Source of the DNA: Erythroxylum novogranatense
Lineage: Eukaryota; Streptophyta; Magnoliopsida; Malpighiales; Erythroxylaceae
Length of the DNA stretch: 64,000 nucleotides
NCBI GenBank assembly: GCA_029891385.1
Contig: CM057224.1
Coordinates: forward strand, 2,108,001 to 2,172,000
Direction of reading: 5' to 3'
Shown here: in pieces, positions 10,997 to 21,841 of the stretch
Position numbering within the stretch: position 1 is the stretch's first letter
Layout of the letters: each line of letters opens with the position of its first letter
The notes under the pieces: generated by a model
The model's input: the letters and a program-made list of their open reading frames with translations, nothing else
What the model was told of the DNA's origin: nothing
Databases searched by the model: none
Made by a program: the position numbers and the translations under genes

Positions 10997-13726
10997 ATGG
11001 AGGAAATGAAGCCTGCTCCAGAAGAAGTTAGTAATGCCTTTGTAAATCAGTATTACAATCTTCTCTCACATTCCCCAGAACAAGTTCATAAATTTTACCA
11101 GGACACGAGTGTGATTAGCAGGCCTGGTTCTGATGGTTTGGCCTCCTCTGCAACAACCTTGGATGTGAGTTCTGTCTGTTTTATTTATCTATACCTTTTC
11201 CTTGTTCTGTTACACACACGACTTTATTGATAACCACAAGCATTCAATATCTTGTGTAGCCAAAAGGAAAAATATTTGTGGGGTTTTTCTTTACCACTGG
11301 GAATTTAACTGATGATATTACTTTAACTGTCTTTAACTTAAGAATTTAATTACTTATACCTTAAAAAAATAGAATGCTTGCTACTGACAGGTATACATTT
11401 TATTGGGAATATTATAGTTAGTGCATATTTTGTTGAATGATTGTGACTTATCTATTCAAGGGATCATGTAGTTTTATGGAAATTTGTGCTTCCTGCCTCA
11501 TGTGGAGCTGCTGTTCAAATTGTTCTTTTGGGATTAGTCCTGCACTTACCATCTGCTCATGAGTGAGTTGATATTCCTTGTAATTGGAGCAGGGAATTGA
11601 TAAACTGATCCTCTCTCTTGATTACAAAGACTGTGGGGTTGAGATACTGACTATAGATGCTCAAGACTCTTTTGGGAACGGGGTGATTGTTTTGGTGACC
11701 GGTTACCTTACTGGAAAAGAAAATATTGGAAGGAAGTTTACACAAATATTCTTTTTAGCTCCACAAGGAAATGGAAGTTTCTATGTCTTGAATGATGTCT
11801 TTAGATATGTGGATGCGGAAGACATACCAGTCCCAAAATCTGATGAGACTGATGATGATACGACTCTCACTGCTCCTGCTACATTGGATCCTGGTAAGTT
11901 TGGTGCGGGTTTCTTACTGACTCTTAATATTACTTGTATTGGAGAATAAATGTTGTTGGCCTTATGGCTGCAGAGTCAAATGTCATCCCAAATCATTCTG
12001 TGGTGGATCATGCAACAAATTCATTGGAGGAGGGTATTGAGCATCTAGAAGAATCTATTTCTCCACTAGAGAATGGAAAGATTTCTGATGAGAAGGAGTC
12101 TGTTGAAAATTCTGTTGGTGAAAATTTGGATGCCAGCAACCTGGTTCCAGTTGGAGTGGATGAAAATGATAGTGACAACCATGCTTCTACTGAAGCTGCT
12201 ACTTCTGATGTACTGGAGGATGCTCCTAAGAAGTCCTATGCATCAGTGGTAAGCCATATTCATATGCTTTAAAAAATAATTTAATTCCTTACTGCATGTT
12301 TAATCTCTAACTTTGCTCTATATGCAGGCAAATGCCTTGAATTTCACGAAACAGCCATTCCAACAGAGAGTGTTACCTGCCAAACCTGTACAAAGGGCTC
12401 CTGAACCTGTACTACGTGCTTTATCTCCTGGTCCTGTGAGCAGCAATCCTGTGGAAAAGAACAACAATCATATAGGTTTTTGTTTTTGTTACTTATACTT
12501 GTGCTATGCAGGGAGGTTTGGCAAATCTTTATTTGTACTTTATATGTTTAAACTAACAGTTTCTCTTTTGATGTATTTTAGTCAAAGGTTACTCAGTATT
12601 TGTTGCAAATTTACCCATGGATGCGACTGAACAGCAGCTCAGAGAGGTTCTGGAGAAATTTGGACCAATCAAAAGTGATGGTATTCAAGTTCGAAGCTAT
12701 AAGGTTTGCCCACAGACCGAGTGTTTTGCATTTTCTTGGTAAATTTATTGCCTTTGGCATGATAGTTATTATGTGGGCATGTTTTTGCAGCAAGATAAAA
12801 ATTGTTTTGGTTTTGTGGAGTTTGAATCAGCTGATTCTATGCAGAGTGCTGTGAAGGTATTGTCGTTATTTGGCGTTATTTTATTTCATTTTATGTATCA
12901 ATATTACTTTAGCTTAGGTCTTACTTATTAGTGAGTTAGATTCTTGTAGTTATTGAAAATCTTTATCAACTGTTACTTTGGTTGAGTTACGAAACAAATG
13001 CACGGTGTATAATGTAATTAAGTCCATCTCCCTTTCTTGTTGTTAAATTTGTTTGTGATCTATGTCAAATATTTTACAGTTTTCACTTCTTAAGTATGAT
13101 TGTGCTTAGGATCTTTGTTGCAAGTTTTACAATGATCTGTTGTTATATAGCCATTAATGGAGTCAAAATTTGTTCTTCCTGTTCATCAATTCTTGGTACA
13201 CTAGTACTTCATGTTTATGAGTGCACTTGAATTACTTTTGGAAGTACCCAATTCGGTAAGTTCTTATATTTATCTGACATGGCAAGCTGTACCCTCAGGC
13301 TGCTTCAATCATGATTGGCAATAGGAGAGCACACATAGAAGAGAAAAAAGGCAAGTTTGAAAATTCATCATTCTTCCTATAGATCTTTTTAATTCTTCTT
13401 TAAATGCTAACTCGGCTTACTCAAAATATCTACCTTGATATATTATGATTTTGAGCCGGAGAACGTGGCTCGGTGTAAACCTGGACATAATTTATATGTT
13501 CTTTGCAGCAAACAATGATGGTGGGAAGTATCCTGCACGAAGAGGTAGTTTTCGAAATAGTGGAGGTCGTGGCTATGGAAGGAAGGATCCTGAGAATCAG
13601 GGAGGAATCCTACGACCGGGCTGGGGCCCTAGTGGACGCAACGGAGAAACTAACCATAAGGTTCACCAGAATGGCGGAAGAGCACCTCACCAAGCTGCAC
13701 CACAAGGTCAAGGTGTGAAAAACTAG
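10997..13726 (+). CDS. G3BP-like NTF2-domain / RRM RNA-binding protein, 8 coding exons
   Basis: Predicted 449 aa. Exons: 10997-11164, 11593-11893, 11974-12248, 12328-12475, 12582-12703, 12791-12856, 13299-13350, 13509-13726. Residues about 8-130 are an NTF2-like domain (AFVNQYYNLLSHSPEQVHKFY; LSLDYKDCGVEILTIDAQDS; FFLAPQGNGSFYVLNDVFRY). Residues 130-295 are an acidic, then Pro-rich, linker. An RRM follows at about 298-375 with RNP2 VFVANL and RNP1 NCFGFVEF. The C-terminus is Gly/Arg-rich (RRGSFRNSGGRGYGRK), ending QGVKN. This order matches plant G3BP homologues, which act in cytoplasmic mRNA handling and stress granules. Intron 7 has a GC donor (AAAAAG|GCAAGT); the nearby GT alternative would replace the Gly/Arg-rich tail with a different frame. 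Start chosen because the family begins just before the NTF2 fold, after a probable leader intron. Confidence 0.93.
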
Positions 13727-13869
13727 ACTGCAACTATCTCTACTGGATTTTTGTGTTACTACGTTATGTCCCACCATATCTACTTCCATAGTAGAGAATA
13801 GAACTGATTTAGGCAACGATATTAAGGCGATTTATTTATCAGAAATTTTTGTCCAAGTACAATTGATAA

Positions 13870-15408
13870 AACGAGTTATTCTTTGGTGATTTGCACTCTG
13901 GTTTTCAAGAAATGAACGAGAAGAAGATCGATCCATTATCATTCTCAGAAACTGAGTTTTAACTTGAAAATCATCTCATCTATTGGCAAAGATTAAAGGG
14001 TCTGAAGCAGAAAGAGATAACTACAAAATATCCTTGTATGTCGGGGTATCAATAAGTAAATTCGGGATGTCGAGCTCAAATGTACGTGTTAAGCAAAGTG
14101 TTGCCTGAAACATAACCTGTTCTTAGGCATATATTTAGCGTCAGCCATCACCTATATGGTGACCAAATGAAGTTGATCTATACTCTTGGACTTCATTAGA
14201 TGCAAGAACCTCGAGCTGCTTAAATAATTAAGGATGATGATAGATCGAATCAGGTCTGACTTTAGTTTTTGTGGTCTTAGTCTATTTTGAAGTTTGGTTG
14301 ATTTGTAATAGAGTTGATATATTCGGTTGGGACTTCATTAGATGCAAGAACCTCGAGCTACCGAAATAATTAAGGATGACAATAGATCGGGATCGATTTA
14401 ACTTTAAATTTTGTGGTCTTGGTACTTGGGCTCGAGTCTGGTCTAAAGTAATGTTTTAAAAATTGAACTAAAAGTTAAAGCGGTAATTAATAGGACAGTA
14501 TGGTTTAAGATTTTAAAAGTTTAGATCATATTAAAGATTGAAAAATTAAAATTTTAAAAATATTATTTTAATCATAAAAATTAAAGTTAATAGATTGAAA
14601 AATTAGAAGTTTTAAAAGTATTATTTTATTTATAAAATTTTTAAATTGTAATTATTTAAATTATTAAATAAAATTAATTAATTAATTTTAATTTTATAAA
14701 ATTAATCAATTTATAAAATTAGCTGATTAATTAATTAATTTTAATAATCAAATTTATTAAATTCAATTAAATTGAAAATTTTAAATTTAATTTAAAAATT
14801 AATTGATTTAAAATTTTACTATTAAATTAATTTTATTTAAAAATAATAATAATAATTTTACTTCACTTAAATATTTCGATTTTAAATTATATTTAATAAA
14901 TCAGATCTAGATTTAATCTAAATTTTAAAAAATTTTAAAAATATATCTAATCTAATTAATTCGATTTAAATTCTATTAATTTTGAGTCTATTCGAGCACA
15001 AACTAGTGATGGAATGTAATGATTACTTTTGAGCAAAGCGTGCCATCGATGAGAAATAGTAAATAAACTCATCCTACTCTCTTTTGATTACACGACCTGT
15101 CCCTCGCCAGCTAAGAACACAACACTTTTTAAGAAAAGATGTCGGAATATCACGCAAAATTTAACGTCAACATCATTGACGTGTCCGGACAACATCATCT
15201 TCTCTCTTTTTAACATAAACAAAAGCAATAACGACCTTTCTCAACACAACACAACACAACAAAGCATCAAATCCTTCGTACGCACCACTCTCTTGCAAAT
15301 GCAACTCTATTTTTTTTGTGATCTGCTCAGTTAATCAATTCTATAGGTATTAAAAAGGTTTTTATTTATTTAGTTAAGAGCTGATTAGATTAGTTGGTTC
15401 AACTTAAC
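13870..15408. other. Intergenic DNA with a direct repeat
   Basis: After the presumed 3' UTR (to about 13870) no gene is seen. A direct repeat beginning GGACTTCATTAGATGCAAGA lies at about 14188 and 14340, about 152 bp apart, and includes CCTCGAGCT and AATAATTAAGGATGA. From 14440 to 15000 the DNA is extremely AT-rich. At 15381-15419 an imperfect hairpin (CTGATTAG ... CTAATCAG) immediately precedes the hAT insertion. Confidence 0.55.
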
Positions 15409-15416
15409 CAGCTAAT
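15409..15416. repeat. hAT left target-site duplication
   Basis: CAGCTAAT directly abuts the left terminus CAGGG. The partner on the right is CAGCCAAT, one transition different. Confidence 0.85.
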
Positions 15417-15459
15417 CAGGGTCGGCCCTGAGCAGGGGCCAACAAGGCACCTGTCCAGG

Positions 15460-15611
15460 GCCCTCTATAAGAGGGGGCCCCTCAGCCCCCTCTTTAGGCA
15501 ACTAGGCTACAACTACAAGCCTACACCGTTTGGGGGCCCTTTATAAGAGGGGGCCCCTCAGCCCCCTCTTTAGGCAACTTGGCTACAACTACAAGCCTAC
15601 ACCGTTTGGGA
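15460..15611. repeat. hAT subterminal tandem duplication, period 76 bp
   Basis: Two adjacent copies of a 76-bp unit containing TATAAGAGGGGGCCCCTCAG and TTTAGGCAACT(A/T)GGCTAC. GGGGGCCCC forms a short GC palindrome in each copy. The duplication is confined to the left end; the right end has a single related GGGGCCC. Confidence 0.85.
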
Positions 15612-15654
15612 CTTGGGAGATTCTCTTCTCCGTGATATCTGAAGGCTTCATTAT

Positions 15655-15915
15655 ATTTATATGGCTCATTAAAAGCCATGAATTGTAACAAGTGTTTTAA
15701 CGTTGTAGATTGTAGATGACTATAACGTTATAGTCATTTATATTTATATGGCTCATTAAAAGCCATGAATTGTAACAAGTGTTTTAACGTTGTAGATTGT
15801 AGATGACTATAATGTTATAGTCATTAAATGACTATAACGTTATAGTATAACGTTATTGTTGACTATAACGTTATAGTCATTTATAGTCATTAAATGACTA
15901 TAACGTTATAATCTA
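15655..15915. repeat. hAT subterminal 87-bp duplication and TATAACGTTATA palindrome cluster
   Basis: An 87-bp unit (from about 15655 to 15828, containing ATGGCTCATTAAAAGCCAT) is duplicated in tandem. It leads into a cluster of palindromes CTATAACGTTATAG or close variants at about 15719, 15808, 15832, 15846, 15863 and 15898. Subterminal repeats are where hAT transposases bind, so these are candidate binding sites, but that is inference. Adjacent copies of the palindrome are separated by TCATTAAATGA-type words that are themselves palindromic. Confidence 0.8.
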
Positions 15916-16644
15916 ATATTATAAGAAAAAAATTAAAGTAAAGTTAATTTTGTGGTCCTAATGCTTATAAATAGTCTTGAAATATTAAATTATACTTGTA
16001 CCTTCTAATTGCTTTATTTTTATCAATATATATATTTAAAGTATTCCAACTCAAAATTAACAAAAAAAATTTTACGATTCTGTCTTCCGAGTTCGCTTAT
16101 AATTTAAAGGTAATTTTCTTATCTTTAATATATTTTTATTCTTTGTTTTTATTTTTAATATTAGATATTAAATTTTGCTATTTATTTTTTTTGTATTACA
16201 TATATAATACCATTTATATATCTTTGTGATATATTGTAAAGCTGTTGGAGTTTGGTTGTGCTTGCATACTTCTTCCAGTTTCATACAGGTGCTTTTATTC
16301 TTTTTCTAATCCAACTGTGTTATAATTGGTTTATATTATGTTTCCTAAAAAACATTTGTCTGGAAGTGAAAAAAGGAACAAAAAAACAAGTAGCACAGTT
16401 GATAGAATCCCAAAAAGGAACAATAAATAAATTTATTAAAAGAGTAGGCTCCTCTAGTGAGAGTCCTGAGGAATTAGGTAAAGATGGTTGTCAACAACAT
16501 AAAGAAAACTTAAGTGATGAGATTCATATTCACGAGGATATTAGAAATTTGAATGAGGATGATCATGTACCAAATGCATCCACTTTAGAAAATTTACAAT
16601 ATATTGAGCAAATAAGCCCTATATTGGACATTTATGATCCTAGG

Positions 16645-19370
16645 TGTAACATCCCGTTACTGTGACCAAGGGTATTCTGGTAATTTGGGACAGACTGATA
16701 GGATTTCACTGCATTCACTGACTGAGCATGCTACTGGCCTCTGATCATAGAGGAACATGTTATTGCATATGCATATATTTATTGGTACATGCATTCATGA
16801 TTTCCGGTATATAATTGTAAATTGAGACCGATCGAATTGACCGGACGATGGAACCGAGGACTGATTTGGATTGGGATTTAAATGAGGAATTAAAAGTAAT
16901 TGGGTTCAAATGATTGATTTAGAATAGTTTAAGTGTAGCGGTATTTTATAGTGGCTTATAGGAGATTTTTCGGAGATTCGGAGATAATGCCCTGATGGAA
17001 ATATTTGAGAGACCGATCGATTGATTGTATAATCTTGAAAGAATGGTCCGACGGTAATGGAAATATTAGAATTTCTCTCGATAGGAAATAACTACGTTGA
17101 AACATTGAAATTTAGAGTGAAATTTGGTGATATGGAGACTTAGGTCATAAATAGCTAGGGATTGACAAGTTGGGGAAAAATGGGAAAGGCTCTTCGTTCT
17201 TTCTCTTCTCCTCTGCGTTTTCGATTTTCCTCCAACGGTTAGAGGCTCTGGGATTAGTGAATCGTTGAGTTTGAAGGATTCAGGGTTTACGTGGATTTTG
17301 AGAGTTTCGGATTGATCGTGATTTGGTAAGTTTTAAGAGCTTTAATGTTGTTATTTATGATTCCTACTGCATTTATGGCTTTTATTAGAGTAGATTTGAG
17401 TGGTTGGAGTGATTTTAATGGTGGATTTATTGAGGAAATGGATCGGAGAAGACGGCGAGTTCGTCGCTCGTCGCGACTTCTTGCTGCGCTTGACGCAAGC
17501 AACAATTTATATTTGTTACGCATGGCGGCGTGCGTGGACGCCACGGCGAGCGTCATTTACCGAACTCGTTATTCGCCGCGGCGAGCAATGCTCACGTCGC
17601 GGCGAGCGAACTGGTTTGGGTCGCGGCAAGAGACGCGATGCCGCGGCGAGAAGGACTGTTTCATTGAATTAAAATTGGTTTTTTTTTTGCATAACTTTTG
17701 GTGTAGACCTCTGATTGAGCCGATTCCAGATTTGTTATGACCTAAGAAAAGAGGCCTACAACTGAGAATAATTATGGGAATTAGATTCGATTTAAATGGT
17801 ACTGAATTATAGAGATTGAGGTCAATTATGATTCATAGTGTGACCTAAGTGTCAAATTGAGACTATTGGAGTTTTAATTGAAAATTTGCAATAGAGGTCG
17901 TGACCCAATGAATAGGGAATTGTTATAAGAAGTATGAATATGAGAAATTGGACTGAATCATAGGATTGAATCAAGTATTGCCGACCAACTGAATGACGAA
18001 TTAGAATTGAGTACAAGGTATCGAAATTGGGATTTAGCACCGGAAAATCGTGAACATGCATTGTACATCATTTCACTGATACATACGTATTACTGAACTG
18101 TTTTATTTAGCATCTAGTAATGGGATTGTACTCTACTGTTATAGAGGCACCGTTGGATCATTGCTCAACGGACATTGCTGGGACTTCCAGGCAGTAGCTC
18201 GGAAGTAACAGGTGAGTAACCTAGTTGGTTTCTCAAATTCCTGATTGTTTACATGCTCTGTGTGAAGTACATGCAAAGATTAACTGTATGACTACTGTAT
18301 GATTACTGGTATGTATTGGATTGAATTGCATGTTTTACCGAATCAATTGTCTTGATACATGACATCGATCATTGAATACCATACATCGTAAATTCTTTGA
18401 ATCATTGAATACTAAATTATTATCTTGTCGAGAGATACACTACTGGGCTTTTATAGCCATATACTGAGCTACTGAATACTGAATTTTTTTGAACATTGCA
18501 CTGCATGCATAAATGCATGATCAGATAATGGACGTGTCCCAAGTTGCTAATTTCACTGAAAAGAGCCTAGAGCTCGAACACTGTACTGTCCGGGCCTAGC
18601 CCGAGGGGAGAAATCCCTGACGCGCGTCCCCCACTGTTTACTGACTGAGCACTTGGGCACAACACTGAATAACCGGAAAGAGTCTCATATGCATCATATA
18701 CATGATTGATTAAACTGCCAAATTGTATGATGGTCACTGAACTGTGTGGTGCCATGACTTACTGTAAATTGTGATGTGATACTGTGAACTGTAATACTGT
18801 TACTGATACCGTATACTGACATAGACTACTGTACACTGTTATGTATACTATTATATACTACTGTAAACTGTAGATAATACTGTTAATTGATATTACTGTG
18901 TAGTGCTGTACGCAATTTGCGTAATGCATGATTTGAGTGAACCATCGATGATGGTTTCCCACTGAGTTCGCAAACTCACCCAAAATTGCATCATATTTTT
19001 TTCAGGACTGATAGAGTAGACTCCTAGCTCCGAAGATATTCTTTTCCTGCCGTGCGAGCTGCTGGCAAGAGACGATGGCACACAGGTCGGTCAGCTGGGT
19101 TAGCATTTTGAGGATGACTTAGGATAGATGTTTGTATCAGTTTCCTTTTTGGTTTTGTTAGGAGACTGATAGACTGGTCTATTCTGACATTGGATGACTG
19201 TATAAAATGATTATCATTTTGGATTTTAATTTACTGATTTCGGTTATATTGTGATTTATTTTACTGCGCTGCCATGTCGATATTAGTGGAAATTGTTCTG
19301 GTAGTGCGCCTTTATCGTGGAATACCTGTCGGGTGTCCCGATGTGTACCCTACGGTAAGGGGGCGCTACA
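16645..19370 (+). repeat. 5' LTR of the gag-only retrotransposon
   Basis: Begins TGTAACATCCCG and ends GGGGGCGCTACA (TG...CA). A GC-rich block of GGCGAGC words lies at 17520-17650. The promoter region at about 17147 reads CATAAATAGC, where the 3' copy has TATAAATAGC, followed by the CT-rich TTCTTTCTCTTCTCC. Small open frames in the LTR are present in both copies and are not regarded as genes. Confidence 0.92.
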
Positions 19371-19375
19371 TTAAG

Positions 19376-19390
19376 TGGTATCAGAGCATG
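19376..19390 (+). other. Primer-binding site (initiator tRNA-Met type)
   Basis: TGGTATCAGAGC starts 5 bp after the 5' LTR. This word is complementary to the 3' end of plant initiator tRNA-Met, the usual primer of Ty3/gypsy elements. Confidence 0.9.
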
Positions 19391-19453
19391 GTTTGACATC
19401 TTTTGGGGATTAGTGAAATTAAGCTGAAATTACTGAAGGGATAGTGGAACTGA

Positions 19454-20650
19454 TCGGAATTTCTTGTCTGTTTTAGGTCATCCGTTCTGGGAGATCGAGT
19501 TGAGTCACCAGCTGACCTAGAATCGGTAGGAGTTAGTAGGGAGTCTCCTGCGCCTCGTTTAGAGGAGTTGCCTCCTCGAGTTCCTACAAGACGGGAACGG
19601 AGATACGATTTACTGCGAAAGCAGGGGGCGGTTGACTTTTATGGTAGCACCGATCCTGCGGAGGCCGAGGGATGGCTAGAGAGGACTGAGAGAGTCCTCG
19701 ATCAGATGGACTGTGACCCGGATGAGCGTTTCGACTACGCGGTTTCTCTGTTACAGGGTTCTGCATATCAGTGGTGGAAGATCGCAGCAAGCGATACCCA
19801 GGCCCTGCACACTGACATGGACTGACTTTCTGAGGGCTTTCAAAGACAACTTCATGCCCAAGATCTATCTGGATATGAAGTTACAGGAATTCCTAGAGTT
19901 GAGACAGGGGCAGTTGACCGTGGCCGACTATGAGGTGCGATTCAACGAGCTGTTGGTTTATGCTTCTTCACTGGTGGCTTCGAGGTCGACAAGTGTCGGC
20001 GTTTGGCGGACTCAATCTAGAGATCCGTACCCTCTTGGCCAGTCGATATGGGAAATTTCATTGGGCGAGGGCTGCAGCAGATGAGATAGAGCATTCTTGA
20101 GACAACAGATGATCGAGGCCGGTCAGGGACCGAGCATAAGAGATCGAGTGATAGCGTGGCAATGCCGGCGAGTACGAGAAGCGATGAGTAGGCCCTTCAG
20201 TCCATTGGAGGGGCTAGACCGATAGGTCATGGATGAGAGAGAGTTTCGCATGATCGGGTAGTGACGGAGGCGATGTCGAGGTTGAGGCGGTTTATTCCTC
20301 TGTGTGAACATTGTGGCAAGAGGCACAGTGGAGAGTGCCGATGGTTATCTGGAGCATGCTTGAGGTGTGGTTCGATGGACCACCTAGTGAGGAACTGCCC
20401 CGAGACTATGGGAGCCCAGTCTGCCATGACTGGAAGATCTGGTAGCAATACCCCGGTGCATCAGAGCCGTGGAAGTGGATCCAGATGGAGAGGTCGAGGC
20501 CGAGGCCGAGGTCAAGCAGAGGGATCGGCATTGAGGTCAGAGGACCTGAGCAGCAGACAGCAGTCTCAGGCCAGGGTCTATGCCATGATTCGGCAGGAGG
20601 CCCAGGATTCCCCGGATGCTGTCGCGGGTATGCTTTTAATTTTGGTTTGA
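19454..20650 (+). pseudogene. gag: Retrotransposon gag (frameshifted)
   Basis: A gag fold is read in several frames. One frame, open from 19454, gives RERRYDLLRKQGAVDFYGST and WLERTERVLDQMDC with YAVSLLQGSAYQWWK (to about 19810). A second frame continues TWTDFLRAFKDNFMPKIY and LELRQGQLTVADYEVRFNEL (about 19810-19980). After a further shift the sequence ends in two zinc-knuckle-like motifs, CEHCGKRHSGEC and CLRCGSMDHLVRNC (about 20300-20405), and an RG-rich stretch. No ATG lies in frame before the conserved N-terminal part. The frame breaks may be real decay or base-level assembly errors. Confidence 0.8.
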
Positions 20651-21828
20651 AATACATGCATTTCGTTGTACTGCATTGCATCGCCTTTAGTATATAAACT
20701 GCATGTGGATAGTGAAAAGTTACAGTTAGGATTGAAGGTGAGTACTCCTCTAAGTAGTACGACTGTATGAGCAGATAGATATGATTTTGTGGATGGACTG
20801 ATTGATTGCGCACACTGTGCCCTGAGGTCGTAGTGGATACTGGATTTGATCGGATAATGATAACCGAAGAATGTAGCAACGAAAGGATAGACTGGAAATA
20901 AATTGAAATGAATAAAAAGTCGTTATTGGGAGACCTGATTCTAGTGGAAACTCAAGTGTGAGAGATAGATTCTGTTACTGAGGAAATATGCAATACGTCA
21001 ACGTAAGGAACCCAACTGTGTAATAGGCTTACTGAACTGTAAAGGGAAAATAATGTAAAGGAATATGTGTCAGAATGTGTTGTGATGGAACTGATACAGT
21101 TATGAGATTATGTGTATTCAGAATTTGGAGTTATTGAAAATTTCTTGAGTCTTTGGATTTATCAGGAAAAGACAAAAAGTCAAAGGAAAATGTGTACATA
21201 GTGTGACTGATGATGGTAAATGAGACATGGTAGAAGTATTAATCATATTGTTTTAAATTAGAGATGTGACAATATTCAGTGAAATGTCCCAGTAAAGGTT
21301 TTGAGGCAATTAGTTGATATAGTGCAATACGTATTGATGTATCTAGGGACAAGTATAATGTTGTGGACTGTACTGTGATTGAATATGTGTTTTACTGCTA
21401 AAGAAACTGTTAGAGAAATCTATAGGAATCATCGAAGTGTCATGTTTCAGCAATAGAGTACAGGAAGAGTAATAAGAGATTTGGAGGGTGAAATTGAATA
21501 GTTATTCGTAGAGATAACTGACAGACGTGACTGTTAAAACAAAAGTGAGACTGATATTCGTAGAGTCCATTAAGATAAAGGTAAATAAGAAGACTGAATT
21601 CGTTATTAAATGGTTTCTATGTGACCGTTGTATAAATAGATTGGTAAAGTGTTATATGGACTGGATTAATAAACAGTGTTAAGATCTGATAAATGTGTTT
21701 CTAGTACCGAATGTGAGGAATTGCTGATAATTATAAGGAAATAAGTGACAATCAGAATAGAAAGGAGCGGACTAATTCCCTTATCCGAGACCTATTGTAT
21801 ATGAAATTTCGAGGACGAAATTTTAATT
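20651..21828 (+). other. Retrotransposon interior without pol
   Basis: About 1.2 kb between gag and the polypurine tract in which no pol domain could be recognised in any frame. Stops are frequent. It is probably degenerate or replaced sequence. Confidence 0.65.
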
Positions 21829-21841
21829 AGGAGGGGTGAAT
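21829..21841 (+). other. Polypurine tract
   Basis: AGGAGGGGTGAAT lies immediately before the 3' LTR. This is the plus-strand primer site of LTR elements. Confidence 0.8.

Noticed and set aside
17345..17740. Open frame inside the 5' LTR (MLLFMIPTAFMAF...)
   Set aside because: It is shared only in its first part with the 3' LTR, diverges by frameshift, and matches no gag or pol motif. It is treated as LTR sequence.
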